A stretch of 64,000 nucleotides of DNA from Dyadobacter fanqingshengii (GTDB lineage: Bacteria > Bacteroidota > Bacteroidia > Cytophagales > Spirosomataceae), in contig NZ_CP098806.1 of the NCBI RefSeq assembly GCF_023822005.2, positions 3,162,001-3,226,000 on the forward strand. Reading direction: 5' to 3'. The number at the start of each line of letters is the position of its first letter. Positions within the stretch are counted from its first letter, which is position 1. The notes under the pieces are model-generated. The model made no database searches and was not told the DNA's origin. It worked only from the letters and a program-made list of their open reading frames with translations. Both the position numbers and the translations under genes were made by a program. Positions 28,047 through 37,349 of this stretch are shown here, one piece after another.

Positions 28047-28670
28047 ATGGAAAGTAAGAATTCTGTTTTAAAACGCATTATCCGTTATTTTATCCGCGGA
28101 CTGGTCCTTGTGGCGCCTTTATACGCGACAGGACTGATCATCTGGACCGGCATCGAATATTTGGATAACATTATTTCGATTGACATTCCCATTTCCAATA
28201 ATGAATACGTCTATCTGCCCGGTCTGGGCATTTTGCTGATCATTCTGTTCATCATTTTACTGGGATTTTTCTTCTCGACCATTGTTCCGCAGTCGTTTTT
28301 AAAATTCGCCGAAAGCATTATGCGGCGCATTCCGCTGGTGAGTCTGATTTATTATTCGATCAAAGACCTGATCCTGGCTTTTGTGGGGGACAAAAAGAAA
28401 TTCAACCAGCCCGTGCTGGTGACCATGTACAAGGAAACGCAGATTAAAAAGATTGGCTTTATTACACAAACAGATCTCAGTCACCTGAACATTGCAGACC
28501 ATGTGGCTGTTTATATGCCCCTATCCTACTCATTATCAGGTGAGTTGTTCATTGTTCCCGCGGAGCACGTCATGTTGCTGGATGCAAGTTCAACGGATGT
28601 GATGAAAATGCTCGTTTCGGGCGGTGTTTCCGTAAAAGTTCCGCGGGAGGAAACCGCTGAGGGAGATTAA
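28047..28670 (+). CDS. DUF502-family membrane protein
   Basis: 207 residues with two membrane helices (about 15-37 and 53-76), the second containing GLGILLIILFIILLGFFF. After these comes the family block RIPLVSLIYYSIKDL and a soluble C-terminal part with DHVAVYMPLSYS. DUF502 proteins are widespread and of unknown function. It diverges from the Ldh operon. A possible -7 box TAATTTTG lies at 27914-27921, giving a leader of more than 100 bases. Confidence 0.82.
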   Translation: MESKNSVLKRIIRYFIRGLVLVAPLYATGLIIWTGIEYLDNIISIDIPISNNEYVYLPGLGILLIILFIILLGFFFSTIVPQSFLKFAESIMRRIPLVSLIYYSIKDLILAFVGDKKKFNQPVLVTMYKETQIKKIGFITQTDLSHLNIADHVAVYMPLSYSLSGELFIVPAEHVMLLDASSTDVMKMLVSGGVSVKVPREETAEGD

Positions 28671-28704
28671 TTTACACTTAAAATATGAGCAACAATGCAA
28701 CACT

Positions 28705-28738
28705 TTTGCCCGTTTAAAAGAATGATTCCCTATATTTG
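28705..28738 (+). promoter_or_regulatory. Bacteroidota-type promoter
   Basis: TTTG (28705-28708), a 22-bp spacer and TATATTTG (28731-28738) match the two-box consensus exactly. A TTG codon at 28736 is inside the -7 box and so cannot be the translation start. The ATG at 28757 is about 18 bases downstream and fits. Confidence 0.65.
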
Positions 28739-28756
28739 AACCATTCTTTTATTGCT

Positions 28757-29371
28757 ATGAGACAGCTTTTCGTTATCGTCATTTTACTAGTCACAGGGAG
28801 TCTCCAGGCCTGGTCGCAGGACCATTATGATGCCAGAAAGGCACTCACGAGCGAAGAACTTTTTCTCAAACAAGGCAATACAAGCCGCGTGATTGCAACG
28901 CCCGGACAAAAATACCTGGTGCTGGACGCCTCCCCGATGATCGGCGGTTTTCACAGATACCGCTTTTTTCCCGGCGACAACATCAAGTTCCGGATGCACA
29001 ACGAAACCATCCGCTTCAACGAAACCATAGCCAGCGTCAGTGATTCATCTTTCAGCATTGCCATTATCAATGAGGCAGTTGGAAGAATGGATTATCAGGA
29101 AATCCTTTTAAAAGATATCCGCCTGATGAAAGTGTCCCGTCGAATTCCTTTCATTTCGCAATTAGCCCCATTACTGCCGCTCGCCGGGCTGATTTATGTT
29201 GGGGCCGATTTTTTCAACAAAGGAATTGACGACAAAAGATTTACAACCGATGCATCTTCACTGGTTGTAGGCGGCGCATTTATTGCAGCAGGTTTTGTTT
29301 GTTACAAACTGACTTTCTCGTCGCTTAAAATAAACAGCAGGAATAAACTGAAAGTCCTGGAAACATATTAA
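28757..29371 (+). CDS. Exported protein of unknown function with two C-terminal membrane segments
   Basis: About 204 residues from the ATG at 28757. An N-terminal signal peptide ends near SLQAWSQ. A middle beta-rich part (about 30-125) holds RYRFFPGDNIKFRM and is followed by two hydrophobic stretches (LAPLLPLAGLIYVGA and SSLVVGGAFIAAGFVCY). I recognise no domain. It precedes aroA by 15 bp and probably shares its promoter. The ATG is chosen because the promoter at 28705-28738 overlaps the longer alternative. Confidence 0.7.
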   Translation: MRQLFVIVILLVTGSLQAWSQDHYDARKALTSEELFLKQGNTSRVIATPGQKYLVLDASPMIGGFHRYRFFPGDNIKFRMHNETIRFNETIASVSDSSFSIAIINEAVGRMDYQEILLKDIRLMKVSRRIPFISQLAPLLPLAGLIYVGADFFNKGIDDKRFTTDASSLVVGGAFIAAGFVCYKLTFSSLKINSRNKLKVLETY

Positions 29372-29386
29372 TACTTACCGAATTAC

Positions 29387-30622
29387 GTGAAATCCATTCT
29401 AGTCCACCCACCCCAAAAATCCATACGCGCAGAAATACGACTTGCGGCATCCAAAAGTGAATGCAACCGTGCTTTGATCATCAATGCCCTGACCGGTTTT
29501 AAATGCGAGCTTTCCAATATTTCCGAAGCCCGCGACTCGCAAACCATGCTCAGGCTGCTCAGTTCGAATGAAACGGTGGCGGATGTGATTGATGCAGGAA
29601 CCACAATGCGTTTTCTGACAGCCTATTTTGCAGTGACTGATCAGACCAAAATCATGACCGGCACGCCGCGCATGTGTGAAAGGCCGATTGGGATTCTGGT
29701 GGATGCGTTAAGGTTTTTAGGAGCAGACATTGAATACGAAAAAGAAACAGGTTACCCACCGCTGAAATTGAATGGTTTCGCCTATTCCGGCCAAAACGAA
29801 ATCGTCATGCGCGGGGATGTGAGCAGCCAATATATTTCAGCATTGCTGCTGATCGCGCCCGGTTTGCCTAGTGGCTTGAAAATCAAGCTGGAAGGCGAAG
29901 TCGGATCAAAGCCTTATATCGAAATGACATTGAATCAAATGGCGCATTTTGGTATAGAATACAAAGCGGATTGGCATACGAACACCATTATAATCCCTCC
30001 TTTCAAATATCAGCCGCACCCTTATGCCATCGAGTCGGACTGGTCGGGGGCGAGTTACTGGTACAGCATTGTGGCGCTGGCCGATGATGCCGAGGTGGAA
30101 TTGTTAGGGTTGAAAAAGGATTCATTGCAGGGTGATAGCGCTATTGTTGACATTATGCGTCATCTGGGCGTGGAAAGTGTTTTTACGGAAAGAGGTGTTT
30201 TTTTAACTAAAATTGCCCCTGCGGCATCCATAGGCTGGGATTTCACAGATTGCCCGGACCTGGCACAAACCGTCGCTGTTTGCTGCGCAGTAAAAGGCAT
30301 CACATTGTCCTTAACTGGCATTGAAAGCTTAAAAATAAAGGAAACCGACCGTGTTTTTGCCTTGCAGCAGGAACTGCAAAAGTTGGGCGCCACGCTGACC
30401 GAAGTGGAGAAAAACCATCTTTACGAAGTGTCGCGCATTTCAGGTTTTGAATCAAAAGAAACTCCATCCATCCACACCTATGATGACCACCGCATGGCCA
30501 TGGCATTTGCGCCTGCCGGCATGGTGGCTCCTATCATTATCGAAGAACCAGGCGTTGTTGTGAAATCGTATCCTGGTTACTGGAAAGACCTTTCGGTGGT
30601 TACAACCTGGGAAGAGGTCTGA
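29387..30622 (+). CDS. aroA: 3-phosphoshikimate 1-carboxyvinyltransferase (EPSP synthase)
   Basis: 411 residues starting at GTG. Substrate-binding blocks are visible: ASKSECNRALI near residues 22-32, NxGTxxR-type DAGTTMRFLTA, GDVSSQYISALLL, SDWSGASYW and KETDRVFALQQELQKLG. The C-terminus has YDDHRMAMAFA. It adds the enolpyruvyl group of PEP to shikimate-3-phosphate in aromatic amino-acid synthesis. At 411 residues it is slightly shorter than the E. coli enzyme. No other shikimate gene is adjacent. Confidence 0.94.
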   Translation: MKSILVHPPQKSIRAEIRLAASKSECNRALIINALTGFKCELSNISEARDSQTMLRLLSSNETVADVIDAGTTMRFLTAYFAVTDQTKIMTGTPRMCERPIGILVDALRFLGADIEYEKETGYPPLKLNGFAYSGQNEIVMRGDVSSQYISALLLIAPGLPSGLKIKLEGEVGSKPYIEMTLNQMAHFGIEYKADWHTNTIIIPPFKYQPHPYAIESDWSGASYWYSIVALADDAEVELLGLKKDSLQGDSAIVDIMRHLGVESVFTERGVFLTKIAPAASIGWDFTDCPDLAQTVAVCCAVKGITLSLTGIESLKIKETDRVFALQQELQKLGATLTEVEKNHLYEVSRISGFESKETPSIHTYDDHRMAMAFAPAGMVAPIIIEEPGVVVKSYPGYWKDLSVVTTWEEV

Positions 30623-30649
30623 CCTTCCGATCATTTAAATCCTGAGTTC

Positions 30650-32242
30650 ATGGAAAATGTTGCCTCGTTCTTTGCTTCTATCCCCATATGGGTATACCTG
30701 ATTTTGATCCCCGTTATCATTGCGATCAGGGACATTTTGCAGCGGAAGCATACGATTCAGCATAACTTCCCTTTGGTAGGCCATTTTCGTTACATGCTGG
30801 AAACGATCGGGCCTGAACTGCGCCAATATATTGTCGCCAACAACCGGGAGGAACTTCCTTTCAACCGGCGCCAGCGCTCGTGGATTTATGCTTCCTCCAA
30901 AAAAGAAAACAATTACCAGGGTTTTGGCACAGACCAAAACATGCAGGAAGCCGGTTATGTGCTGATAAAGCCAGCAATGCTGCCTTTCAGGCTGGATTCA
31001 ACGCACAGCCACCATGTTAAGAATGGTAATGATCCGCATCATTACACCATTCCATCTGCCAAAGTAATCGGTGAATTTCACAACCGAAAGCGCCCTTATC
31101 GGCCGCGTTCCATTGTCAATGTGAGCGCAATGAGCTTTGGTTCGCTTTCCTCGCGTGCTATTGAATCGTTAAACAAGGGTTCGTTCCAATTTGGCAATTA
31201 TCACAACACCGGCGAAGGCGGATTGTCGCCTTACCACAAGTTTGGGGCGGATGTGGTTTTCAATATGGGGACTTCCTATTTTGGTGTCCGTGATCACGAC
31301 GGCAATTTTGTCATGGAAAAGCTTGTGAAAATGACACAGCTTAATCCATTCGTGCGATTGATCGAGCTGAAACTTTCACAAGGCGCAAAACCGGGCAAAG
31401 GCGGCGTATTGCCTGCCAGCAAGATCTCGGCCGAAATTGCAGAGATCCGCGGCGTGCCCATCGGGAAAGATGTGGTTTCCCCTCCCTACCACAGTGCATT
31501 TTCCAATGTGAAGGAAATGGTTGATTTTATTGAAGCCATGGCAGCTGAAACAGGCTTACCGGTCGGGTTGAAATCGGCTGTGGGTAAGACGGATATGTGG
31601 GAAGAACTGGCGGATATTATGGCCGAAACGGGCAAAGGCCCCGATTTTATCACTATTGATGGCGGTGAAGGAGGAACAGGCGCAGCGCCCCCTTCTTTTG
31701 CCGATCACGTTTCGTTACCATTAGTTTTCGCTTTCAGCACTGTTTATAAAATTTTCCAGAAAAGAAACCTAACTGACAAGATCACTTTCATTGCCTCCGG
31801 TAAGCTGGGACTTCCCGCCCAGGCAGTTATGGCATTTTCTATGGGCGCGGACATTATTAACGTTGCCCGCGAGGCAATGATGTCGATTGGCTGCATTCAG
31901 GCGCAAACTTGTCACACCAACCGCTGTCCGACCGGCATTGCTACCAACAACAAATGGCTCGAAGCGGGCATTGACCCAACATTGAAAAGCGAGCGTTTCA
32001 ACAGCTACATGAGCACGCTGGCAAAGGAAATTATTGAAATCACGCACGCTACCGGTTACGAACATCCGTGTCAGTTCGGAATGAATGACATTGATATTTC
32101 AATGGGCGATCATAATAAAACAATTACATTGGCAGACAATTACGGATATTTGAAAACCATTGTCCCCTATTCCGGCATTCGCGCGCTGCTCGACTGTCCG
32201 CATTTAGGAGGCCGAAAGATTCCTGGTGAAAAGACAGTCTAA
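30650..32242 (+). CDS. FMN-binding glutamate synthase family protein, membrane-anchored
   Basis: 530 residues. One N-terminal membrane helix (about 13-30) precedes the glutamate synthase central/FMN barrel: VNVSAMSFGSLSS, TGEGGLSPYH, LSQGAKPGKGGVLPASK, and ITIDGGEGGTGAAP for FMN binding. The iron-sulfur motif C-x5-C-x4-C is intact in CIQAQTCHTNRCPTG. The glutaminase domain and C-terminal beta-helix of bacterial GltB are missing, as in archaeal-type and stand-alone homologues. It may use ammonia or a separate amidotransferase, or act on another substrate; the reaction is not proven. It starts 27 bp after aroA. Confidence 0.87.
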   Translation: MENVASFFASIPIWVYLILIPVIIAIRDILQRKHTIQHNFPLVGHFRYMLETIGPELRQYIVANNREELPFNRRQRSWIYASSKKENNYQGFGTDQNMQEAGYVLIKPAMLPFRLDSTHSHHVKNGNDPHHYTIPSAKVIGEFHNRKRPYRPRSIVNVSAMSFGSLSSRAIESLNKGSFQFGNYHNTGEGGLSPYHKFGADVVFNMGTSYFGVRDHDGNFVMEKLVKMTQLNPFVRLIELKLSQGAKPGKGGVLPASKISAEIAEIRGVPIGKDVVSPPYHSAFSNVKEMVDFIEAMAAETGLPVGLKSAVGKTDMWEELADIMAETGKGPDFITIDGGEGGTGAAPPSFADHVSLPLVFAFSTVYKIFQKRNLTDKITFIASGKLGLPAQAVMAFSMGADIINVAREAMMSIGCIQAQTCHTNRCPTGIATNNKWLEAGIDPTLKSERFNSYMSTLAKEIIEITHATGYEHPCQFGMNDIDISMGDHNKTITLADNYGYLKTIVPYSGIRALLDCPHLGGRKIPGEKTV

Positions 32243-32253
32243 ATTTGACAACC

Positions 32254-33909
32254 ATGATCCGAACTATACTAAGCACACTCACAGCCACATTTCTTTGTTT
32301 AAACCTTTGTTTTGCGCAAAGTAACCCGCGTTATTTTGTTCTGTTCAAAGACAAAAACAAGTCAACATTTTCAGTGGATAAGCCCGCTGAATTCCTTTCT
32401 GCACGCGCCATTGCAAGAAGAACCCGGCAGAACATTTCCATAACAACCCACGATTTCCCTGTCAATCCGGGTTATGTTTTCGCGATCAAGCAACTTGGTG
32501 CTTCCGTCATTTTCACATCCCGCTGGTTCAATGGCGCTGTGGTGGAGGCCACTGCTGCGCAACTGGCCAACATTAAAAAATTGCCGTTTTACAAAAGCAT
32601 CGAATTCGATCTGCCCGTTGCCAACATTATTGGAAAATCTCCTGGCGTTGAGCGCATAGCAGCTAAACTGGAAGCTGAGGAAGACCTGAATTACGGAAAT
32701 ATGAATGCGCAACTCGCATTAATGGACGTTCCGCAACTGCATACCAAGGGTTTTCACGGAGAAAATATGCTGATCGCCATCCTGGATAACGGTTTTTTGA
32801 ATGCAGATCAGGTTGGGTTTTTAAAGCCACTTCGTGACGCAAAAAAAATTGTTGATACTTATGATTTCATGGGCAGAGAAACCAATGTTTTCAACGATGG
32901 ATCGCATGGTTTGCACGTCATGTCCACTATGGCAGCCAATCAACCGGGATCTATGATCGGTGCAGCATTTGAGGCAAATTACGCGCTTTACCGCACAGAA
33001 AATGACTTTCTTGAATCGCCTTATGAAGAAATTACCTGGCTTATGGCCGCCGAACGCGCGGATAGTGTAGGTGCGGACGTAATCAATTCTTCCCTGGGTT
33101 ACAGCGAATTCGATGCGGAATTTGACAAGCCAGAATACAACTACACATATCAGGATCTCGACGGGAAAACCACCATTGTCAGTCGTGCGGCACGTTATGC
33201 TACGCGCACGGGCATGCTGGTGGTGTGTTCGGCCGGTAATGAGGGAAATAAGGTTTGGCGGTATGTCACTGCGCCCGCAGATGTTGATTCTGTGTTAACT
33301 GTCGGTGCCACTAATTACGAACGCGTTTATACCGCATTAAGCTCTGTCGGGCCTAATGCAGCAGGTCAGCAAAAGCCTGATGTGGCAGCCGTTGGTTTAG
33401 GATCGGTAATTGGTAACGCATCCGGCAATGTGGCCAGCAGCAACGGCACGTCATTTTCGTCCCCATTGATCGCTGGTTTTGCAACGATTTTATGGCAGGC
33501 TTATCCCAATCTATCTGCGCAGCAACTCATTAATGTTATCAAGAAATCGGGGCATCAGGCAAGTGCGCCGGATAATATGCTGGGTTACGGCGTTCCCAGC
33601 GCTGTAAAAGCGGAGCAGATCATTCAGGAAGACTACACGCCATTGGGAACGGAAGGCGATTTATTGAAAGAAATAGTGCTGTCGCCCAATCCCGTGCTGG
33701 ACAATGCAAGCCTTACTATTCCACCACATTTGATCGGCAAAAAAGCAACGCTTAGTCTTTACGGGTTAAATGGAGCAGCGTTAAGTGTTTCAGAAGCAAG
33801 GCTGACCAGTGTGCAATCCATAGCTGCAAATCAATTATCTGCGGGACTGTATCTGGTTAAAATCCGCATTGATAGTCATGAAAAAGCATTGAAATTCATC
33901 AAGCAGTAA
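32254..33909 (+). CDS. Secreted S8 subtilisin-like protease with T9SS type A sorting domain
   Basis: 551 residues from the ATG at 32254; a TTG at 32245 is three codons upstream. A signal peptide ends near LCFAQ, then an inhibitor-like propeptide, and the S8 domain with Asp178 (ILDNGF), His218 (DGSHGLHV), oxyanion Asn329 (SAGNEG) and Ser400 (SNGTSFSSP). The last 80 residues carry SPNPVLDNASL, LYGLNGA, LSAGLYLVKI and a basic end: a T9SS type A sorting domain. It should cross the outer membrane by T9SS and be anchored or released there. The 3' end overlaps the convergent Nudix gene by 11 bp. Confidence 0.9.
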   Translation: MIRTILSTLTATFLCLNLCFAQSNPRYFVLFKDKNKSTFSVDKPAEFLSARAIARRTRQNISITTHDFPVNPGYVFAIKQLGASVIFTSRWFNGAVVEATAAQLANIKKLPFYKSIEFDLPVANIIGKSPGVERIAAKLEAEEDLNYGNMNAQLALMDVPQLHTKGFHGENMLIAILDNGFLNADQVGFLKPLRDAKKIVDTYDFMGRETNVFNDGSHGLHVMSTMAANQPGSMIGAAFEANYALYRTENDFLESPYEEITWLMAAERADSVGADVINSSLGYSEFDAEFDKPEYNYTYQDLDGKTTIVSRAARYATRTGMLVVCSAGNEGNKVWRYVTAPADVDSVLTVGATNYERVYTALSSVGPNAAGQQKPDVAAVGLGSVIGNASGNVASSNGTSFSSPLIAGFATILWQAYPNLSAQQLINVIKKSGHQASAPDNMLGYGVPSAVKAEQIIQEDYTPLGTEGDLLKEIVLSPNPVLDNASLTIPPHLIGKKATLSLYGLNGAALSVSEARLTSVQSIAANQLSAGLYLVKIRIDSHEKALKFIKQ

Positions 33910-34435
33910 CCTTGCGGATCATTCGCACAACAGACTCAGAATCATTTAATTGCCTCACATTGTCCAGAGGAATCCACTGCACATCCAGGGATTCATCATT
34001 CACCACGATGTCCTGGCCAGGAGCAGCTTTAAAAGCAAACCGGATGTCGAAATGGTTATGCGCAGGAAGACCTTTTCTTTCCGGAATAAGGTGAATGTCA
34101 ACGTCAAAGATGCCCTGCTTATACAATTCTAAATGTTTAATTCCGGTTTCCTCCCAAATCTCTTTACGTGCAACCTGCTCTGTATCAGGATCTCCATCAC
34201 AATGTCCGCCCGGCTGTAACCAGCGTCCCAGTTTTTGGTGATGCATGAGCAGAACCGATTGCCCGTCCGCGGAAAGCACAAGTCCCGAAGCCGTTACATG
34301 GCCGATTTCCAGCGACCGCTCGAAGCAATCGGGATGCTTTTTCACAAATGCGATCGTATCCAGATACATTTCTTTTTCCAGTCCATTTTCCGGCGTATAT
34401 GCATTCAGGAGGGCAAGCAAACTATTCCGCTTCAT
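33899..34435 (-). CDS. Nudix hydrolase
   Basis: 178 residues. The Nudix box spans GGHCDGDPDTEQVARKEIWE plus ETGI. The core EIWEETG is intact; the usual Arg is Lys and the first Glu is Pro, a variation often seen in the GGHxDGD subfamily. It hydrolyses a nucleoside diphosphate linked to another group; the substrate is unknown. The gene is monocistronic between a convergent protease and a divergent DUF2911 gene. Confidence 0.87.
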   Translation of the reverse strand: MKRNSLLALLNAYTPENGLEKEMYLDTIAFVKKHPDCFERSLEIGHVTASGLVLSADGQSVLLMHHQKLGRWLQPGGHCDGDPDTEQVARKEIWEETGIKHLELYKQGIFDVDIHLIPERKGLPAHNHFDIRFAFKAAPGQDIVVNDESLDVQWIPLDNVRQLNDSESVVRMIRKVTA

Positions 34436-34510
34436 GTAGGCTATGTGATTTTTTCATTCTAATTTCACCACAAGTTTAATACTTCAAGAAATAAACCACC
34501 TTATTAAGAA

Positions 34511-35425
34511 ATGAAAAAGTATTTATTATCGGTTTCCCTTGCCGCATTATTGGCCACCACAGCCATCGGACAGCGCACGCCACAAGCCAGTCCCGCCGCC
34601 ACGGTCATGCAAAGCATTGGCGTTACTGATTTCACTGTAAAATATTCACGTCCAGCCCTGAAAGGCAGAAAAGTTTTCGCCGACAGTTCAGCTTTAGCAC
34701 CCTATAACCAGATCTGGCGCACGGGAGCAAATATGGCGACCATATTCGAAGCCGGAACAGATTTTTCGTTTGGAGGAAAAAAAGTGCCTGCCGGAAAATA
34801 CGCACTGTTCTCCATCCCATCGGGCGCAGCCTGGACCGTGATTTTGAATAAAAATTTTAATCAGGGCGGCACGCAGGATTATAAAGAATCAGAAGATGTG
34901 GCCAGAGTAATGGTCGTTCCAACCTCCGGTGAATTCACCGAAAGCTTCAAGATCAGCATTGAGCCTGCATCGGACAGCACGGGTTATCTGAACATTGCGT
35001 GGTCGTCTGTTAATGTTCCCGTTCCGCTTGCCGTGAACACCGAATCGTTAACAATGGCTGGCTTGAACAAAGCGGTTGCAGAAAAACCGGAAGATGTTGC
35101 CGCACTGCAAAGCACAGCCGGTTATTTATTATCCAAAGGCAAAGATCTGCAAGTGGCGCTTTCCCTGGCCGATAAAGCGATTGGCCTGAAAGAATCATAC
35201 TCAAATCTATGGCTGAAAGCACAGATTTTGAGCAAGCTAGGCAAGAATGCAGAAGCGTTGCCAGTCGCTCAGAAAGCATTAACATTTGGAAATACAACGA
35301 ATGACGTTGCTTTCTCGAGTTTCTACAAAGGACAAATCGAAAACGGAATCAAGCAGATCCAATCCAAAGTTTCCGCCGCCCCCAAACAGGCTGCTGCCTC
35401 TGTTAAAGGTAAAAAGAAGAAGTAA
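34511..35425 (+). CDS. DUF2911-domain exported protein with C-terminal TPR-like repeats
   Basis: 304 residues. The signal peptide ends near ATTAIGQ. The DUF2911 domain has VKYSRPALKGRKVF, IWRTGANMAT and VPAGKYALFSIP. After about residue 185 the protein turns helical, with two to three TPR-like units (DLQVALSLADKAIGLK, NAEALPVAQKAL), and ends in a lysine-rich tail (KGKKKK). DUF2911 proteins are common in Bacteroidota and their function is not known. Its stop is three bases from the convergent TRIC-channel stop. Confidence 0.87.
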   Translation: MKKYLLSVSLAALLATTAIGQRTPQASPAATVMQSIGVTDFTVKYSRPALKGRKVFADSSALAPYNQIWRTGANMATIFEAGTDFSFGGKKVPAGKYALFSIPSGAAWTVILNKNFNQGGTQDYKESEDVARVMVVPTSGEFTESFKISIEPASDSTGYLNIAWSSVNVPVPLAVNTESLTMAGLNKAVAEKPEDVAALQSTAGYLLSKGKDLQVALSLADKAIGLKESYSNLWLKAQILSKLGKNAEALPVAQKALTFGNTTNDVAFSSFYKGQIENGIKQIQSKVSAAPKQAAASVKGKKKK

Positions 35426-35428
35426 TTA

Positions 35429-36037
35429 TCACCGAAAAAACCGTGGGACGCTCCAACCGAATTTGACGGCTAAAATCCGGATGGCAATGATGACGAGCGA
35501 GGCGGTGATAAACGCAACATTGCGCCCGGCCCCTATTTTATCTAATAACAAATAGCTGCAAGCCCCTGCAAAACAAGCGGTTGCATAAACTTCTTTGCGG
35601 TAAATGATCGGAATTTCGTTGGTCATCATATCGCGGATCACGCCGCCCATGGTGGCTGTGAAAACACCCATAATAACGGCTATTTCGGGCCGTATGCCCA
35701 GATGAAGCGCTTTTTCTGTTCCTACTATGGTGAATAAGGCAATCCCGAATGTATCGAACAGAAAAAGCGTCTTGCGAAGTTTTAAAAGGAATTTGTAAAA
35801 TATAAAAGTGACCAGAATCCCAGCCATAATGGCATAAATGATCGTAATGTCACTGATCCAGACGAGGGGATAACTATCAATCAGAATGTCGCGCAATGTT
35901 CCTCCGCCAATCGACGAAATGAATGCGGTGAAACTCGCGCCAAACCAGTCCTGATGCTTCTGATCTTTCACGGCCAGGGCGCCGGAAATAGCGAAAGCAA
36001 ATGTCCCAATGATCTCTAAAATATATTGAATACTCAT
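35429..36037 (-). CDS. TRIC/UPF0126-family membrane protein (predicted cation channel)
   Basis: 202 residues of alternating hydrophobic helices, about seven in total, in two similar halves: FAISGALAVKDQ with SIGGGTLRDILID in the first and GGVIRDMMTNEIP in the second. These paired GG-x-RD motifs identify the UPF0126 family, prokaryotic relatives of the trimeric TRIC K+ channels. Ion specificity here is inferred. It follows thyA by 12 bp on the same strand. Confidence 0.87.
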   Translation of the reverse strand: MSIQYILEIIGTFAFAISGALAVKDQKHQDWFGASFTAFISSIGGGTLRDILIDSYPLVWISDITIIYAIMAGILVTFIFYKFLLKLRKTLFLFDTFGIALFTIVGTEKALHLGIRPEIAVIMGVFTATMGGVIRDMMTNEIPIIYRKEVYATACFAGACSYLLLDKIGAGRNVAFITASLVIIAIRILAVKFGWSVPRFFR

Positions 36038-36049
36038 CCGGCGAAATTG

Positions 36050-36871
36050 CTAAACCGCAACAGGCGCTTTGATGCCCGGCCAGGGACTGTAATCTTGCAG
36101 TTCAAAGTCTTCGAATTTGAAATCAAAAACACTTTTAACATCCGGGTTAATGACCATTTTGGGAAGCGCGCGCGGCTCACGGCTGAGCTGCAGGCCCACT
36201 TGTTCCAAATGATTGAGATAAATGTGCGTGTCGCCACCGGTCCAGATAAAATCACCCAGATCGAGGTCGCATTCCTGCGCGATCATCATGGTAAGCAATG
36301 CATAACTCGCAATGTTAAACGGAACACCCAGGAAAACATCCGCGCTGCGCTGGTAAAGCTGGCAGGATAGTTTTCCCTTCATTTCACCTGCATCTTCATC
36401 CGGCGGAGCAACATAAAACTGGAACAGCGCGTGACAAGGCTGCAATTTCATTTCAGACAACTGTGAAGGGTTCCATGCCGAAACAATGATCCTGCGCGAA
36501 TCAGGCGAGTTTTTGAGTTGTTTCAAAACTTCCTGCAACTGATCCACGGTCTTGCCATTGGGTCCTTCCCAACTCCGCCACTGCTTTCCGTAAACCGGCC
36601 CGAGATCGCCATTTTCATCCGCCCATTCATCCCAGATCGAAACGCCGTTGTCTTTCAGATATTTCGTATTGGTATCGCCTTTCAAAAACCACAAAAGCTC
36701 GTGGATGATCGATTTGGTGTGCACCTTTTTAGTGGTAACCAACGGAAATCCGTCTTTCAGGTTGAAGCGCATTTGATAACCAAAAACACTGACCGTGCCA
36801 GTGCCCGTGCGGTCGGTTTTGCGAACTCCGTGTTTGAGTACATGGCGTAACAAATCCTGATATTGCTGCAT
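36050..36871 (-). CDS. thyA: Thymidylate synthase
   Basis: 273 residues, close to the 264 of E. coli. Catalytic Cys146 is in [11 protein letters not shown], preceded by [10 protein letters not shown] (phosphate-binding arginines), and followed by [21 protein letters not shown] and GDTHIYLNH. It methylates dUMP using methylene-tetrahydrofolate, releasing dihydrofolate. No dihydrofolate reductase gene lies beside it, unlike in many bacteria. It sits between the OsmC and TRIC genes on the minus strand. Confidence 0.96.
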   Translation of the reverse strand: MQQYQDLLRHVLKHGVRKTDRTGTGTVSVFGYQMRFNLKDGFPLVTTKKVHTKSIIHELLWFLKGDTNTKYLKDNGVSIWDEWADENGDLGPVYGKQWRSWEGPNGKTVDQLQEVLKQLKNSPDSRRIIVSAWNPSQLSEMKLQPCHALFQFYVAPPDEDAGEMKGKLSCQLYQRSADVFLGVPFNIASYALLTMMIAQECDLDLGDFIWTGGDTHIYLNHLEQVGLQLSREPRALPKMVINPDVKSVFDFKFEDFELQDYSPWPGIKAPVAV

Positions 36872-36912
36872 TGCGATATAATTAATCCTTTTTAAAAGAA
36901 GATAATGTTTGT

Positions 36913-37341
36913 TTAAACGGTCGCGATCTCAACGTCATAAGTGATCGTTGCGAGCGCCTCCAGCTGGGCAGTTGCCGAGCAGTATTTTTCCATGGATAAG
37001 CCGATGGCGCGGTTTATCTTACTTTCGTCCAGATTGTTACCGGCGAATTTGAATGTGAGATGGATCTTGGTAAATGGCTTGCGCTGTGTATCCGCCTCCT
37101 GCGTACGATCGCCCTCCACACTGACGCGGAAATCGGTGATTTCCTGGCGTTGCTTTTTGAGGATGAGTACTACGTCAATGGCGCTGCAGCTTGCCAAACC
37201 CATTAACAACAATTCCATTGGCCGCACGCCCAGGTTACTTCCGCCGATTTCGGGCGAGCCGTCGGTATGGACTTTCACTTCTGAGGAACCACTGCCTTCA
37301 AAATGAAAGGCGTCATCAACACGAACGAGTTCTACTTTCAT
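36913..37341 (-). CDS. OsmC/Ohr-family protein
   Basis: 142 residues. The two redox cysteines of the family are present, one in [17 protein letters not shown] and one in [11 protein letters not shown], separated by about 60 residues. OsmC/Ohr enzymes reduce organic hydroperoxides with a thiol pair. The spacing and the [11 protein letters not shown] block fit the OsmC-like (YhfA-type) branch better than Ohr, so peroxidase activity is likely but not certain. An unusual structured leader lies upstream (37350-37488). thyA follows after 41 bp. Confidence 0.87.
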   Translation of the reverse strand: MKVELVRVDDAFHFEGSGSSEVKVHTDGSPEIGGSNLGVRPMELLLMGLASCSAIDVVLILKKQRQEITDFRVSVEGDRTQEADTQRKPFTKIHLTFKFAGNNLDESKINRAIGLSMEKYCSATAQLEALATITYDVEIATV

Positions 37342-37349
37342 AATCGTTA

